Source: Beijerinckiaceae bacterium
GTDB lineage: Bacteria; Pseudomonadota; Alphaproteobacteria; Rhizobiales; Beijerinckiaceae
NCBI GenBank assembly: GCA_947453155.1
Contig: CANGFE010000026.1
Location: 1-32,435, forward strand
Direction: 5' to 3'
DNA: 32,435 nucleotides
The position numbers and the translations under genes were made by a program. The notes below the pieces were generated by a model. The model was not told where the DNA came from. It searched no databases and saw only the letters and a program-made list of their open reading frames with translations. Shown here piece by piece: positions 8,890 through 15,939 of this stretch (position 1 is the stretch's first letter; each line of letters starts with the position of its first letter).

Positions 8890-9687
8890 TCAGGCGTTCA
8901 AAATCCGCAGCGCTTCTTCATGCAAGCGCTTGTCGCCGGCCGCGATAATGGTGCCACCCGAGGCTGCGCTCTCACCTTGCCAATTGGTGATGATTCCGCC
9001 CGCCCCTTCAATGATCGGGATCAGCGCGACAATATCGTAAGGCTTCAAGCCGCTTTCGATGACGAGATCGATTTGTCCCGCGGCGACCATGCAATAGGCA
9101 TAGCAATCGCCGCCATAGCGTGACAGGCGCACTTGTTTTTCGACGCGCAAATAGGCATCGCGCGTGTCATCCGTCAAAAGCGAGGGATGTGTCGTCATGA
9201 GGGTTGCTTGCGAAAGCCTGTCGCAGGCACGCGTGCGCAAAGCGCGCTCTGTCATTTTTCCGTGTCGATCCAAGCCGCGCCACAGCGCACCTTGTCCATC
9301 GCCCGAAAAACGCTCGCGTGTGAACGGCTGGTGCATCATGCCATAGCAGGGGCGCCCTTGATGTTGCAGGCCAATCAACGAGCCCCAGACAGGCATGCCG
9401 GAGATGAAACTTTTTGTGCCGTCGATGGGATCGAGCACCCAGACATAATCGGCGGCTTCATTCTTGTTGCCGAATTCTTCGCCGATAATGCCATGCGCCG
9501 GAAAAGCATCTTCAATCATGCGGCGCATGATGATTTCTGCGGCTTTGTCAGCCTCGGTTACGGGATCGAAGGCGCCGCCACGGTTTTTGTCTTCCGTGCC
9601 CAGATGGGTGCGGAAGAAGGGCAGAATGGCGTCGCCCGAGGCTTGAGCCAGTTCATCGACGAAACGCGCAAAATCGACAGCGCCCAT
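8890..9687 (-). CDS. hisN: Histidinol-phosphatase, inositol monophosphatase family
   Basis: Predicted to remove phosphate from L-histidinol phosphate, the penultimate phosphate step of histidine synthesis in many alphaproteobacteria. The 265-residue protein carries the magnesium sites of the IMPase fold: GEEFG, WVLDPIDGTKSFISGMPVWG and the C-terminal GLKPYDIVALIPIIEGAGG. The FISGMPVW segment and YGGDCYAYCMVAAG favour the HisN subgroup over SuhB or CysQ. The start at 9687 matches the family N-terminus (MGAVDFARFVDEL) and has a purine-rich GGGG upstream. An ATG at 9885 would add 66 residues that do not look like protein and would run across the promoter of the sRNA gene, so it is rejected. Substrate assignment is by family. 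Confidence 0.85.
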   Translation of the reverse strand: MGAVDFARFVDELAQASGDAILPFFRTHLGTEDKNRGGAFDPVTEADKAAEIIMRRMIEDAFPAHGIIGEEFGNKNEAADYVWVLDPIDGTKSFISGMPVWGSLIGLQHQGRPCYGMMHQPFTRERFSGDGQGALWRGLDRHGKMTERALRTRACDRLSQATLMTTHPSLLTDDTRDAYLRVEKQVRLSRYGGDCYAYCMVAAGQIDLVIESGLKPYDIVALIPIIEGAGGIITNWQGESAASGGTIIAAGDKRLHEEALRILNA

Positions 9688-9862
9688 CAGAAAACCCCGT
9701 GTCCCTTCGAAAAAAAGTCGGTCGAGACATACAGGAGCCGCCCGCCCGAGGCGAGGGGCTTGCGGGCTTTTTGGATCCCCGCGACAAGTTCTATGAATTT
9801 CAGTGGTTTGTAACAAAAGTTGCGACAGGCTGCCGCAGAGCCATAAAAATAGGTCAGCATCA

Positions 9863-9891
9863 CTTGCTTTTTGTGCAGTGCACATCTATAT
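9863..9891 (+). promoter_or_regulatory. Promoter of the intergenic sRNA
   Basis: CTTGCT at 9863-9868 and CTATAT at 9886-9891 are separated by exactly 17 bases, close to the alphaproteobacterial housekeeping consensus CTTGAC-N17-CTATAT. Transcription would start near 9898, just before the first hairpin of the RNA. No protein-coding start follows on this strand. Confidence 0.7.
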
Positions 9892-9897
9892 TCTTTT

Positions 9898-9988
9898 CAT
9901 GCGACTGGCTATGCCGTCGCTAATGCCCTCCTTGGGCGTTTCCTCCCTAGACTTGGGCCGCTGGTGCAAACCGGCGGCCGTCTTTTTT
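9898..9988 (+). ncRNA. Trans-acting sRNA candidate, AbcR (alpha-r15)-like
   Basis: About 91 nt with three consecutive hairpins. Hairpin 1 is at 9901-9920 (GCGAC and GTCGC closing an inner GGC/GCC stem). Hairpin 2 is at 9925-9937 (GCCC-TCCTT-GGGC). Hairpin 3 is at 9956-9979 (GGCCGC and GCGGCC with inner GG/CC, loop TGCAAA) and is followed by TCTTTTTT, a factor-independent terminator. Two pyrimidine segments complementary to ribosome binding sites are exposed: TCCTT in the loop of hairpin 2, and TTTCCTCCCT at 9940-9948 between hairpins 2 and 3. This layout matches what is known of rhizobial AbcR RNAs, which repress solute-binding-protein mRNAs. The family name is an inference from architecture and remembered motifs. 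The T-run ends about 12 bases from the 3' end of the opposing amidohydrolase gene. Confidence 0.65.
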
Positions 9989-9999
9989 ATGGGGTGGTT

Positions 10000-10950
10000 T
10001 TACTCTGCCGCTAGAGCGATGCCGCGGTCGCGGTCCATCTCGGCGGCGACAGCCATCAGGCGGGAGGTGAGATCGGTGAGATCTCGCGCAATGGCTTCAA
10101 AGCTCGCTTTGCGCTCCAGCGACTGCTCATCCATGTAAAGCGCGCGATTGACTTCAATCTGCACGGCATGAAAGCCAGCACCCGGATTGCCGTAATGTTC
10201 GGTGATGAAACCGCCCGCATAAGGCTTGTTGCGCTGGACGTGATAGCCGCATTGGCGCAAGTGGCGCTCGATCACATCCATGAAGGGCGAGCCGCAGGCC
10301 GTGCCGTAGCGATCGCCTAAAACAAAATCAGCATCAATGCGTTCTTGTCTTTGCGTGCCCGCGCCAATCCATGAGGGCATGGAATGGCAATCAATCAAAA
10401 GCGCCAAGCCGAACTGGCGCTGCGCGCGGCGCAGAAGGGTGCGCAATTGCTGGTGCCAAGGCTTATACAGCGCTTCAATGCGCTGCATGGCCTCATCAAT
10501 AGAGAGTTTGCTCGCGTAAATATCCTGGCCTTCGCCCACCACGCGCGCAATCGTGCCGAGTCCGCCTGCCACGCGCACAGAGCGCGTATTGACGAAATGC
10601 GGCAGAGCGCCTTCAAACATGCGCGGATCAAGCTCGTAAGGCTCGCGATTGAGATCAAGAAAAGCGCGCGGAAAATGCGCTTTCAGCATCGGCACGCCAA
10701 GTGTGGCGGCCTCTGACCAGAGCGCATCGACATGGGCATCTTCTGAACGGCGCAGCAGATGCGGGTTGAGCCGCGAGGCCGCCAAAAAGCGCGCCGGATA
10801 GATCGTGCCCGAATGGGGCGAGGAAAGGACGAGCGGCGTCTCCAGCGAGGCCGGATCAAGCGTCTCGAACGGGGACGCGAGCTCAGGTTCCAGCGTCGCG
10901 GCGGGCGCATCTGGCAAGGCTGCTGATCCTGTCTGGGCTCGGCTCATCAT
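10000..10950 (-). CDS. N-formylglutamate amidohydrolase family protein
   Basis: Family members hydrolyse N-formyl-L-glutamate to formate and glutamate, the last step of one histidine-degradation route. The 316-residue protein shows the family's ordered motifs: LSSPHSGTIYPARFL, RRSEDAHVDALW, PRAFLDLNREPYELDPRMFE, a central LLIDCHSMPSW with likely metal ligands, and NKPYAGGFITEHYG. No other hut genes are present, so a degradative role is not supported by context. Two adjacent ATG codons (10950 and 10947) lie directly after AAAGAGG; 10947 has the better though short spacing, so the start is uncertain by one codon. A TTG at 10995 is less likely. It is divergent from cpdR. Confidence 0.88.
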   Translation of the reverse strand: MMSRAQTGSAALPDAPAATLEPELASPFETLDPASLETPLVLSSPHSGTIYPARFLAASRLNPHLLRRSEDAHVDALWSEAATLGVPMLKAHFPRAFLDLNREPYELDPRMFEGALPHFVNTRSVRVAGGLGTIARVVGEGQDIYASKLSIDEAMQRIEALYKPWHQQLRTLLRRAQRQFGLALLIDCHSMPSWIGAGTQRQERIDADFVLGDRYGTACGSPFMDVIERHLRQCGYHVQRNKPYAGGFITEHYGNPGAGFHAVQIEVNRALYMDEQSLERKASFEAIARDLTDLTSRLMAVAAEMDRDRGIALAAE

Positions 10951-11122
10951 CCTCTTTCGGGGCTCGGCGCAACATTTTCTGCCCCAATGTGCCAAGCTGG
11001 CACAGGTCTGTCCATTGCGGCCCTTTGCCCAGCGCGAAAACTTCAGCGGGGGCGGTTTGTTTTCACGCCTTCTTTACGTTCATCGGTGCTTATGGAGGGC
11101 AAGAGTTCTGCGTGAGGCCAAT

Positions 11123-11497
11123 ATGAATCTTCCTCTCTCGACCAAGATCCTTCTTGCCGAAGACGACAATGACATGCGCCGCTTCCTTGTGAAGGCGCTG
11201 CAAAACGCCGGCTATGATGTCGCCTCCTTCGATAATGGGCTCTCGGCCTATAATCGCCTGCGCGAAGAGCCCTTCGAGCTTCTTCTGACCGATATTGTGA
11301 TGCCGGAAATGGACGGCATTGAGCTCGCCCGCCGCGCGACTGAGCTGGACCCCGATATCAAGGTCATGTTCATCACCGGTTTTGCGGCTGTGGCCCTCAA
11401 TCCCGACAATAATGCCCCGCGTGAGGCGAAGATCCTCTCGAAGCCGTTCCATCTCAAGGATCTGGTCAACGAAGTGCAGCGCCTGCTGGCTGCCTAA
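11123..11497 (+). CDS. cpdR: Response regulator CpdR (cell-cycle proteolysis adaptor)
   Basis: A stand-alone receiver domain of 124 residues with no output domain. It has the acidic pocket (LLAEDDNDMRRFL, residues 10-22), the phospho-acceptor Asp57 in LLLTDIVMPEMDG, the Thr of MFITGFAAVALNPD and the Lys of ILSKPFHLKDLV. The blocks NDMRRFLVKAL and ITGFAAVALNP match CpdR specifically rather than generic CheY-like receivers. In Caulobacter, CpdR is phosphorylated through CckA-ChpT, and its unphosphorylated form directs ClpXP to substrates such as CtrA and PdeA. The start at 11123 has TGAGG at 11113-11117; a longer frame starting near 10805 runs antisense to the amidohydrolase and is rejected. 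Confidence 0.93.
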   Translation: MNLPLSTKILLAEDDNDMRRFLVKALQNAGYDVASFDNGLSAYNRLREEPFELLLTDIVMPEMDGIELARRATELDPDIKVMFITGFAAVALNPDNNAPREAKILSKPFHLKDLVNEVQRLLAA

Positions 11498-11524
11498 AAA
11501 AGCCTGCCCGAGCGCCGCCTAAAG

Positions 11525-11552
11525 CTTGCGCCGGGCCGCATTGCCCTTTATA
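11525..11552 (+). promoter_or_regulatory. Probable promoter of tRNA-Val
   Basis: CTTGCG at 11525-11530 and TTTATA at 11547-11552, spaced 16 bases, lie 45 bases before the tRNA 5' end. The hexamers fit alphaproteobacterial housekeeping promoters only moderately. Confidence 0.45.
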
Positions 11553-11597
11553 CCCCGCCCATTCCGTTTGCAGCGGTCTTCCAAGACCATCTGCCAC

Positions 11598-11672
11598 GGG
11601 CTCGTAGCTCAGCGGGAGAGCACTACCTTGACATGGTAGGGGTCACAGGTTCGATCCCTGTCGGGCCCACCA
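11598..11672 (+). tRNA. tRNA-Val (anticodon GAC)
   Basis: A 75-nt cloverleaf can be drawn by eye. The acceptor stem is GGGCTCG / CGGGCCC with one G-T pair. The D arm is GCTC-AGCGGGA-GAGC. The anticodon stem CTACC / GGTAG encloses TTGACAT, giving anticodon GAC. The T arm is ACAGG-TTCGATC-CCTGT. The encoded ACC plus A at the 3' end completes the CCA tail. It stands alone between cpdR and a solute-binding protein and has its own terminator. Confidence 0.97.
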
Positions 11673-11677
11673 ATTGA

Positions 11678-11707
11678 AAGCCCTGGCCTTGTGCCAGGGC
11701 TTTTTTG
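11678..11707 (+). terminator. Rho-independent terminator of tRNA-Val
   Basis: AAGCCCTGGC pairs with GCCAGGGCTT around a short CTTGT loop, and the 3' arm runs into TTTTTTG. It begins about five bases after the tRNA CCA end. Confidence 0.9.
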
Positions 11708-11799
11708 TTTTGGGCGGGGGCTGACACAGGCGTGACAGACGAGAAGCTTTCGCCCGCACCGTTAAGCCGCTAGTTTCCCCGTCAAAATGGGAGGTCGTG

Positions 11800-12816
11800 A
11801 TGCGGTTTGGATTGGCTGGCGCGCTTGTCGCGCTGATGGGTGTTTCGGCGAGTGTCGCTCAAGCCCAGACGCCCGAAGCTTTCTACAAGGGCAAGACCAT
11901 TTCGCTCGTCATGGGCACGGGCCCCGGCGGCTCTTACGATCTTTATGGTCGCCTGATTGCCACCCATATTGCCAAACATATTCCCGGCCAGCCCAATATC
12001 ATTGTCGAACATATGCCAGGCGCTGGTGGCGCCATTGCTGGCAATTTCATTTTCAACAATGCGCCTATGGATGGCAGCAAACTCCTGCTCGCCCATGCGT
12101 TGCCCTTGATTGAAAAATTACAAAATGATGGCGTGCGCTTTCAATCGAAGAAATTCCAATGGCTCGGCGCTTATGACCAGATCAGCCAGATGCTGGCGAT
12201 CTGGCATACGTCGCCCGGCAAATCGATGAGCGAGCTCAAGAGCGACCGCAATGTGGTGCTGGGCTCGATGGGTCGCTCGCATCTGTCCTATCAATGGGCC
12301 TCTTTGTTGAAAGATGCCGTCGCGGGTCAGTTTCGCGTCATCTCCGGTTTTCCAACCGGTGGTGAATTGAACATGGCGATGGAGCGCGGTGAAATTTCGG
12401 GTTGGGTTGTGGCGTGGGAAAATATTTCGGGCGGCAATGAACATTGGCTGCGCGAAAAGAAAGTCACCATTCCCGTGCAATTCACTCTCACCCGCATGCC
12501 CGAATTGAAAGATGTGCCGACACTCATTGAATTGTCGCAAGGCGAGAATAAAGAGATCGCAGAATTTCTGGCGGCCGGCACGCCGCATGCGCGCGCCCTT
12601 GCTGTTGGCCCGGGCGTTCCCGCTGATCGCGTGAGCGCTTTGCGCGCGGCTTTCGAGGGAATGGTGAAAGATCCGGCTTTCCTTGAGGAAGCCAAGAAGC
12701 GCAATCTCTCCATCACGCATCGCGATGCTGCCGAAGTGCAAAAGCTCGCCGAGCGCATCGTCGATGCCTCGCCCGAGTTTATTGCGAAAGTGAAGAAAGC
12801 GGTGGGCGCGGATTAA
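11800..12816 (+). CDS. TctC/Bug-family tripartite tricarboxylate transporter substrate-binding protein
   Basis: Predicted periplasmic binding protein of 338 residues. A signal peptide (GALVALMGVSASVAQAQ) is followed by the family start FYKGKTISLVMGTGPGGSYD. Next come the ligand-pocket region PNIIVEHMPGAGGAIAGNF and the AMERGEISGWV hinge motif. The ligand is unknown; the family binds carboxylates, amino acids and nicotinate-like compounds. No TctA/TctB membrane subunits are nearby, so it is an orphan. The ATG at 11800 has GGGAGG at 11789-11794 with five-base spacing; a GTG at 11797 is too close. Its ribosome binding site is complementary to the CCTCCC segment of the sRNA at 9942-9947. Its stop overlaps the convergent TPR gene in a shared TTAA. 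Confidence 0.9.
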   Translation: MRFGLAGALVALMGVSASVAQAQTPEAFYKGKTISLVMGTGPGGSYDLYGRLIATHIAKHIPGQPNIIVEHMPGAGGAIAGNFIFNNAPMDGSKLLLAHALPLIEKLQNDGVRFQSKKFQWLGAYDQISQMLAIWHTSPGKSMSELKSDRNVVLGSMGRSHLSYQWASLLKDAVAGQFRVISGFPTGGELNMAMERGEISGWVVAWENISGGNEHWLREKKVTIPVQFTLTRMPELKDVPTLIELSQGENKEIAEFLAAGTPHARALAVGPGVPADRVSALRAAFEGMVKDPAFLEEAKKRNLSITHRDAAEVQKLAERIVDASPEFIAKVKKAVGAD

Positions 12817-13481
12817 ATCTCGCGCCCTTCGACGTCAATCGTCAGCTTTTCAACTTTGCTGCGGATCTCATCGAGCTGCGGATTGATTTCAAGTGCGCGG
12901 CGGAAGACGCGCAAGGCCTGCGCCTTGTTCTCTTCCCGCTCGAGGATGGAGCCGACACCCACCAGCGCCATGAAATGGCGCGGTTCGATCTGCAGCACAT
13001 GGGCGAGATCTTCCATGGCGCCCGCAAAATCGCGATCCATAAAGCGCGTCGTTGCGCGGCGGCTCCAGACTTCCGACCATTGCGGTTCGATCTCGGTCAG
13101 CCGGTCGAGCATGTCGCGCGCGATTTTGAAATCTTTCTGGCGGAAGAGCGCGGTCACGCGCTCCATCAGCAAATCAGCCGTATCCGAGCCCGACCGCGAC
13201 CAGACACGTTCAATGGCACCCGCCAGACCGCGCGCTTCATCGCGGTCCTGGGCTTTGGCCAGCCGGTCGAACAATTCGTCGAGAATCTTCTGGCGGCCCG
13301 CAGGCTGGCTCTGGGCGGCAGCAGGCGGGGCTGGGGTCTGTGGGGCGGCGGCGGGCGGCTTGGCCCGCTCTGGCAGTTTGGGGGGCGCCTGTGGGCCTGT
13401 CTGCGCATGGGCTAGGGTCGCAGCCCCGGCAATCAGGGCGGCTACCGAGAGGCTTATCCAAAGGCTCTGTGCGGCGCGCAT
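12813..13481 (-). CDS. Periplasmic TPR-repeat protein, function unknown
   Basis: A 222-residue protein with a signal peptide (LSVAALIAGAATLAHAQ), a proline/alanine-rich linker at about residues 28-60, and tetratricopeptide repeats in the second half. Examples are FKIARDMLDRLTEIEPQWSE, FAGAMEDLAHVLQIEPRHF and KAQALRVFRRALEINPQLDE. TPRs mediate protein contacts, and the linker suggests an envelope scaffold. No enzymatic motif is seen. It lies downstream of rpmJ on the same strand, but a strong terminator separates them, so it probably has its own promoter. The 3' end overlaps the solute-binding protein gene by four bases. The function is not known from sequence. Confidence 0.82.
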   Translation of the reverse strand: MRAAQSLWISLSVAALIAGAATLAHAQTGPQAPPKLPERAKPPAAAPQTPAPPAAAQSQPAGRQKILDELFDRLAKAQDRDEARGLAGAIERVWSRSGSDTADLLMERVTALFRQKDFKIARDMLDRLTEIEPQWSEVWSRRATTRFMDRDFAGAMEDLAHVLQIEPRHFMALVGVGSILEREENKAQALRVFRRALEINPQLDEIRSKVEKLTIDVEGREI

Positions 13482-13522
13482 GGTGAAAGACTAGGGCGCC
13501 CGTATGGGGGCGTCAAAGCCCA

Positions 13523-13553
13523 AAAACGAAAAAACCCCGGCGAGCCGGGGTTC
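13523..13553 (-). terminator. Rho-independent terminator of rpmJ
   Basis: On the minus strand GAACCCCGG-CTCG-CCGGGGTT is followed by TTTTCGTTTTTG. On the plus strand this appears as an A-rich tract, then AACCCCGG, CGAG, CCGGGGTT. It begins about 28 bases after the rpmJ stop codon. Confidence 0.88.
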
Positions 13554-13580
13554 TTGCGGTCAAAAAGACGACAGAAGGGC

Positions 13581-13706
13581 TTAGCCCTGGCGCGCCTTGA
13601 AGCGCTTCTGGGTCTTGTTGATGATGTAGACGCGGCCCTTACGGCGCACGAGCTGGTTGTCGCGGTGGCGACTGCGCAGCGATTTCAAAGAGTTACGGAC
13701 CTTCAT
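13581..13706 (-). CDS. rpmJ: 50S ribosomal protein L36
   Basis: A 41-residue basic protein found by translating the minus strand. It starts [18 protein letters not shown] and ends [12 protein letters not shown], with [11 protein letters not shown] in the middle. This is the cysteine-free, longer L36 form common in alphaproteobacteria; the zinc-binding Cys/His set of the short form is absent. The ATG at 13706 is preceded by AAGGACGA as ribosome binding site, and a strong terminator follows the stop, so it is a monocistronic gene. Too short for most ORF length cut-offs, but the match to L36 is unambiguous. Confidence 0.96.
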   Translation of the reverse strand: MKVRNSLKSLRSRHRDNQLVRRKGRVYIINKTQKRFKARQG

Positions 13707-13859
13707 GACTCGTCCTTAGAACAGTTGGGGAGCGGGACGGAGCCACGCAACCGAATTTCGTGACGGGTCTATGCCCCATTTGCAGGGGGAGATCAACCTG
13801 AAAACGTCTATTGTCCCCGTCGAGCACCCGATTCTGAAGCCTTTGATGTGACGTGCCTG

Positions 13860-14603
13860 ATGACCCTCGCCGACAATCTCGCCAATGCCCGCCTGACCCG
13901 CTCCTTTCACGCCTATCAGGCAGGCGAGGGGCCTGCCGACCGTGCCGGGGCCTATGCCATCCAGGCGCAGGTCGCCAAGCTCACCGGCAATGGCGTGGCG
14001 GGCTGGAAAACAGGTTTTGCGCCGCAGGGGCAGGGCATCGCCATTGCCGGTCCGCTTTTTTCGGGCGACACGCGTCCCAATGGCGGTGCCTATCGGCTCG
14101 CCAAAGGCGCATGGGTGATTGTGGAAGTGGAGCTCGCCATTCGCTTGGCGCGCGATCTGCCTAAGGGGCCAGTCTATTCGATCGGCGATATTCTCGATGC
14201 CACTGATGAAGTGCTGACAGCCATTGAATTGGTCGGCACGCGCTACGCCGATTTCGATGCGCCGCTGTTTGAAGCCAAGCTTGCCGATAATCTCAACAAT
14301 GCGGGTTTTGTCGCGGGTTCGGGCCGGCGTGATGTGCGCGCTGTGGCGCGTTCCGGCATGGCGCTGAAACTATGGCGCGATGGGGCTCTGATCGCCGATC
14401 ATGAGGCGCGCCATAATGATGGCGAACCTTTGCTCGCGGTGGCGGCTTTCGCGTCTCAGCAGCCAGATCATTTGGGGGGATTGAAAGCGGGTCACTATGT
14501 GACCACGGGATCGCTCAACAAGCTTCTGAAAATCGATGGTCCCGCCGAATTCAAAGCCGAACTCGGCGGGATTGGAAATGTGTCTTTGCGGATCGAGATT
14601 TAA
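13860..14603 (+). CDS. 2-keto-4-pentenoate hydratase / FAH-family enzyme
   Basis: A 247-residue protein resembling the MhpD/DmpE hydratase branch of the fumarylacetoacetase fold, which adds water to 2-hydroxypenta-2,4-dienoates in aromatic meta-cleavage, or acts as a related decarboxylase. Visible features are GNGVAGWKTGFA early on, VEVELAIRLARDLP with metal-ligand Glu residues, AIELVGTRYADF, and the C-terminal HYVTTGSLNKLLKIDG. No other aromatic-degradation genes are present, so the substrate is open. The ATG at 13860 is used; a GTG at 13848 in frame is an alternative, and neither has a clear ribosome binding site. Its stop shares TTAA with the convergent TctC-like gene. Confidence 0.82.
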   Translation: MTLADNLANARLTRSFHAYQAGEGPADRAGAYAIQAQVAKLTGNGVAGWKTGFAPQGQGIAIAGPLFSGDTRPNGGAYRLAKGAWVIVEVELAIRLARDLPKGPVYSIGDILDATDEVLTAIELVGTRYADFDAPLFEAKLADNLNNAGFVAGSGRRDVRAVARSGMALKLWRDGALIADHEARHNDGEPLLAVAAFASQQPDHLGGLKAGHYVTTGSLNKLLKIDGPAEFKAELGGIGNVSLRIEI

Positions 14604-15640
14604 GCGGGCGGAGAAATGATTTCCTTGGCGCGCTTGATCGTCTCTTTCGGCGTGGCATAGAGTTTTTCGACAACGCTTTGCACGCGTTCACCTGATGAAG
14701 GTGTGACATCCAAACGGTTCTTTTCAGCATCCGCCTGGAATTCAGCGTCCTTCACGGTCTTCATGAAAGCATCGCGCAGAATTTTGACTTGCTCCGCGCT
14801 GGTGCCGGGAGGCGCCAGATAGGGGCGGCCGAAGATCTGCTGGCTGAAGACCATTTCCACCGCACGCTTGTCTTCGTCCTTCTTGATGAATTTCCAAAGC
14901 GTCGGCACGCCCATTTTGTCGAGCTCGGCTTCGGATTCGAGACCATTCTGCACGAGAATATTGATCTTCTTCTCAGCGACCCATGACGGGCGCTGCGACT
15001 TCAAGCTTGACCAATCCAGCCCGCACATGCCGTCGACTTCACCGCGTTCCATTGCGAGGAAAATATCGACCGTGCCTTTATAGCCCGACACGACATTGAA
15101 GTTTCCGCCAGCGGCATTTTGATGGAGATAGGCATAGTCACGCGTCGAGCCGCCAGCCGCGCTGGCGCCGATGATGACTTTATTGGTCTGCGCCTGTTCG
15201 AAAGTTTTGATCTTCGAATTTTCATAGGTGATGCAGACGCGCGTGCCGGAATCCGCGCTGCCGAGATAGATGAATTTTGTCGGATCGAAGAGACCTTGCT
15301 GCTTTTCTTCAAGCAACGGGCCGATGATCACGCCAGGAAACACCGCGCCGATCATCGTGCCATCTTTCGGCGCGACCGAGGCGAGATAGGCGGCGGCTGT
15401 GCCAGAGCCAGCGCCCGGCTGGTTGCGCGGCACGAAGACGGGATTGCCGGGAATGAAGCGATTCATGTGGCGTGAAATGGCGCGGGCATAGAGGTCATAG
15501 CCACCACCCGCATCGCCGCCGATCAGAAAGACGAGCTGCTTGCCTGCATAAAAATCCGCAGCCTTGGCTGGGGCGCCCAGCAGCGCGAGGCTGGCGACGG
15601 CGGCCGCAAGGCCTGTCTTCAGGTGTTTCAGCTGGATCAT
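14600..15640 (-). CDS. TctC/Bug-family solute-binding protein (second copy)
   Basis: Predicted periplasmic binding protein of 346 residues. A signal peptide (GLAAAVASLALLGAPAKA) leads into DFYAGKQLVFLIGGDAGGG. Next are the family loops VFVPRNQPGAGSGTAAAYL and AMERGEVDGMCGLDW, and a C-terminal helical region. It is a distant paralogue of the protein at 11800: the same start FY-x-GK, the PGAG loop and the AMERGE motif can be aligned by eye. No membrane components are adjacent. The start at 15640 has AGAGGGAG upstream, complementary to the CTCCCT of the sRNA at 9945-9948. A possible promoter (15697-15725) and a terminated structured element (15742-15790) lie upstream. Confidence 0.9.
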   Translation of the reverse strand: MIQLKHLKTGLAAAVASLALLGAPAKAADFYAGKQLVFLIGGDAGGGYDLYARAISRHMNRFIPGNPVFVPRNQPGAGSGTAAAYLASVAPKDGTMIGAVFPGVIIGPLLEEKQQGLFDPTKFIYLGSADSGTRVCITYENSKIKTFEQAQTNKVIIGASAAGGSTRDYAYLHQNAAGGNFNVVSGYKGTVDIFLAMERGEVDGMCGLDWSSLKSQRPSWVAEKKINILVQNGLESEAELDKMGVPTLWKFIKKDEDKRAVEMVFSQQIFGRPYLAPPGTSAEQVKILRDAFMKTVKDAEFQADAEKNRLDVTPSSGERVQSVVEKLYATPKETIKRAKEIISPPA

Positions 15641-15696
15641 GTCCCGGACGCTCCCTCTTATTTCATTCTCGTACTGCTCTTTTCGAGCTTGAGTGA

Positions 15697-15725
15697 TTTA
15701 TCGGGAATTTCTTGTCTGGATGCAA
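15697..15725 (-). promoter_or_regulatory. Possible promoter of the second TctC-like gene
   Basis: On the minus strand TTGCAT (15725-15720) and GATAAA (15702-15697) are spaced 17 bases, about 57 bases before the ATG. The match is moderate. If real, the terminator further upstream belongs to a separate transcript. Confidence 0.35.
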
Positions 15726-15741
15726 CTAAAGTTGGGTGGCG

Positions 15742-15822
15742 CGAAAAACCCCGCCGAATGACTTCGGCGGGGCTCAAAAAGGTCGGGAATACGCAAGACT
15801 CACAATTTCCCGGACCGGGACC
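15742..15822 (-). ncRNA. Candidate structured RNA ending in an intrinsic terminator
   Basis: Reading the minus strand, GGTC-C-GGGAA (from about 15819) pairs with TTCCCGACC (about 15789-15781) around a 17-base loop, giving a nine-pair stem with one bulge. Directly after it comes CCCCGCCGA / TCGGCGGGG, followed by TTTTTCG at about 15746-15740, a typical terminator. No minus-strand gene lies upstream to explain this terminator. It could be an independent sRNA or a terminated leader of the TctC-like gene whose ATG is about 100 bases downstream. The 5' end is not defined, and no convincing promoter was found between 15822 and 15940. Confidence 0.45.
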
Positions 15823-15939
15823 ATGGCTGTTGAGTCTCTAACGTTGGGTTAAGCGAGGCGGGGGGTAGCTTTTTCTGGGGAGCGTCCGGGCCCTTGGCGC
15901 GTTTCAAGGCCAGATCTCTGGCTGTGGGAGCCCGCCCCG

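Noticed and set aside
9688-9885. N-terminal extension of hisN up to the ATG at 9885
   Set aside because: The translated stretch is not like the enzyme family and would cross the sRNA promoter on the other strand.
15774-15824. 16-codon minus-strand frame running into the terminator, possible leader peptide
   Set aside because: No ribosome binding site precedes its ATG and its codons overlap the paired bases of the stem; an RNA structure explains the region better.
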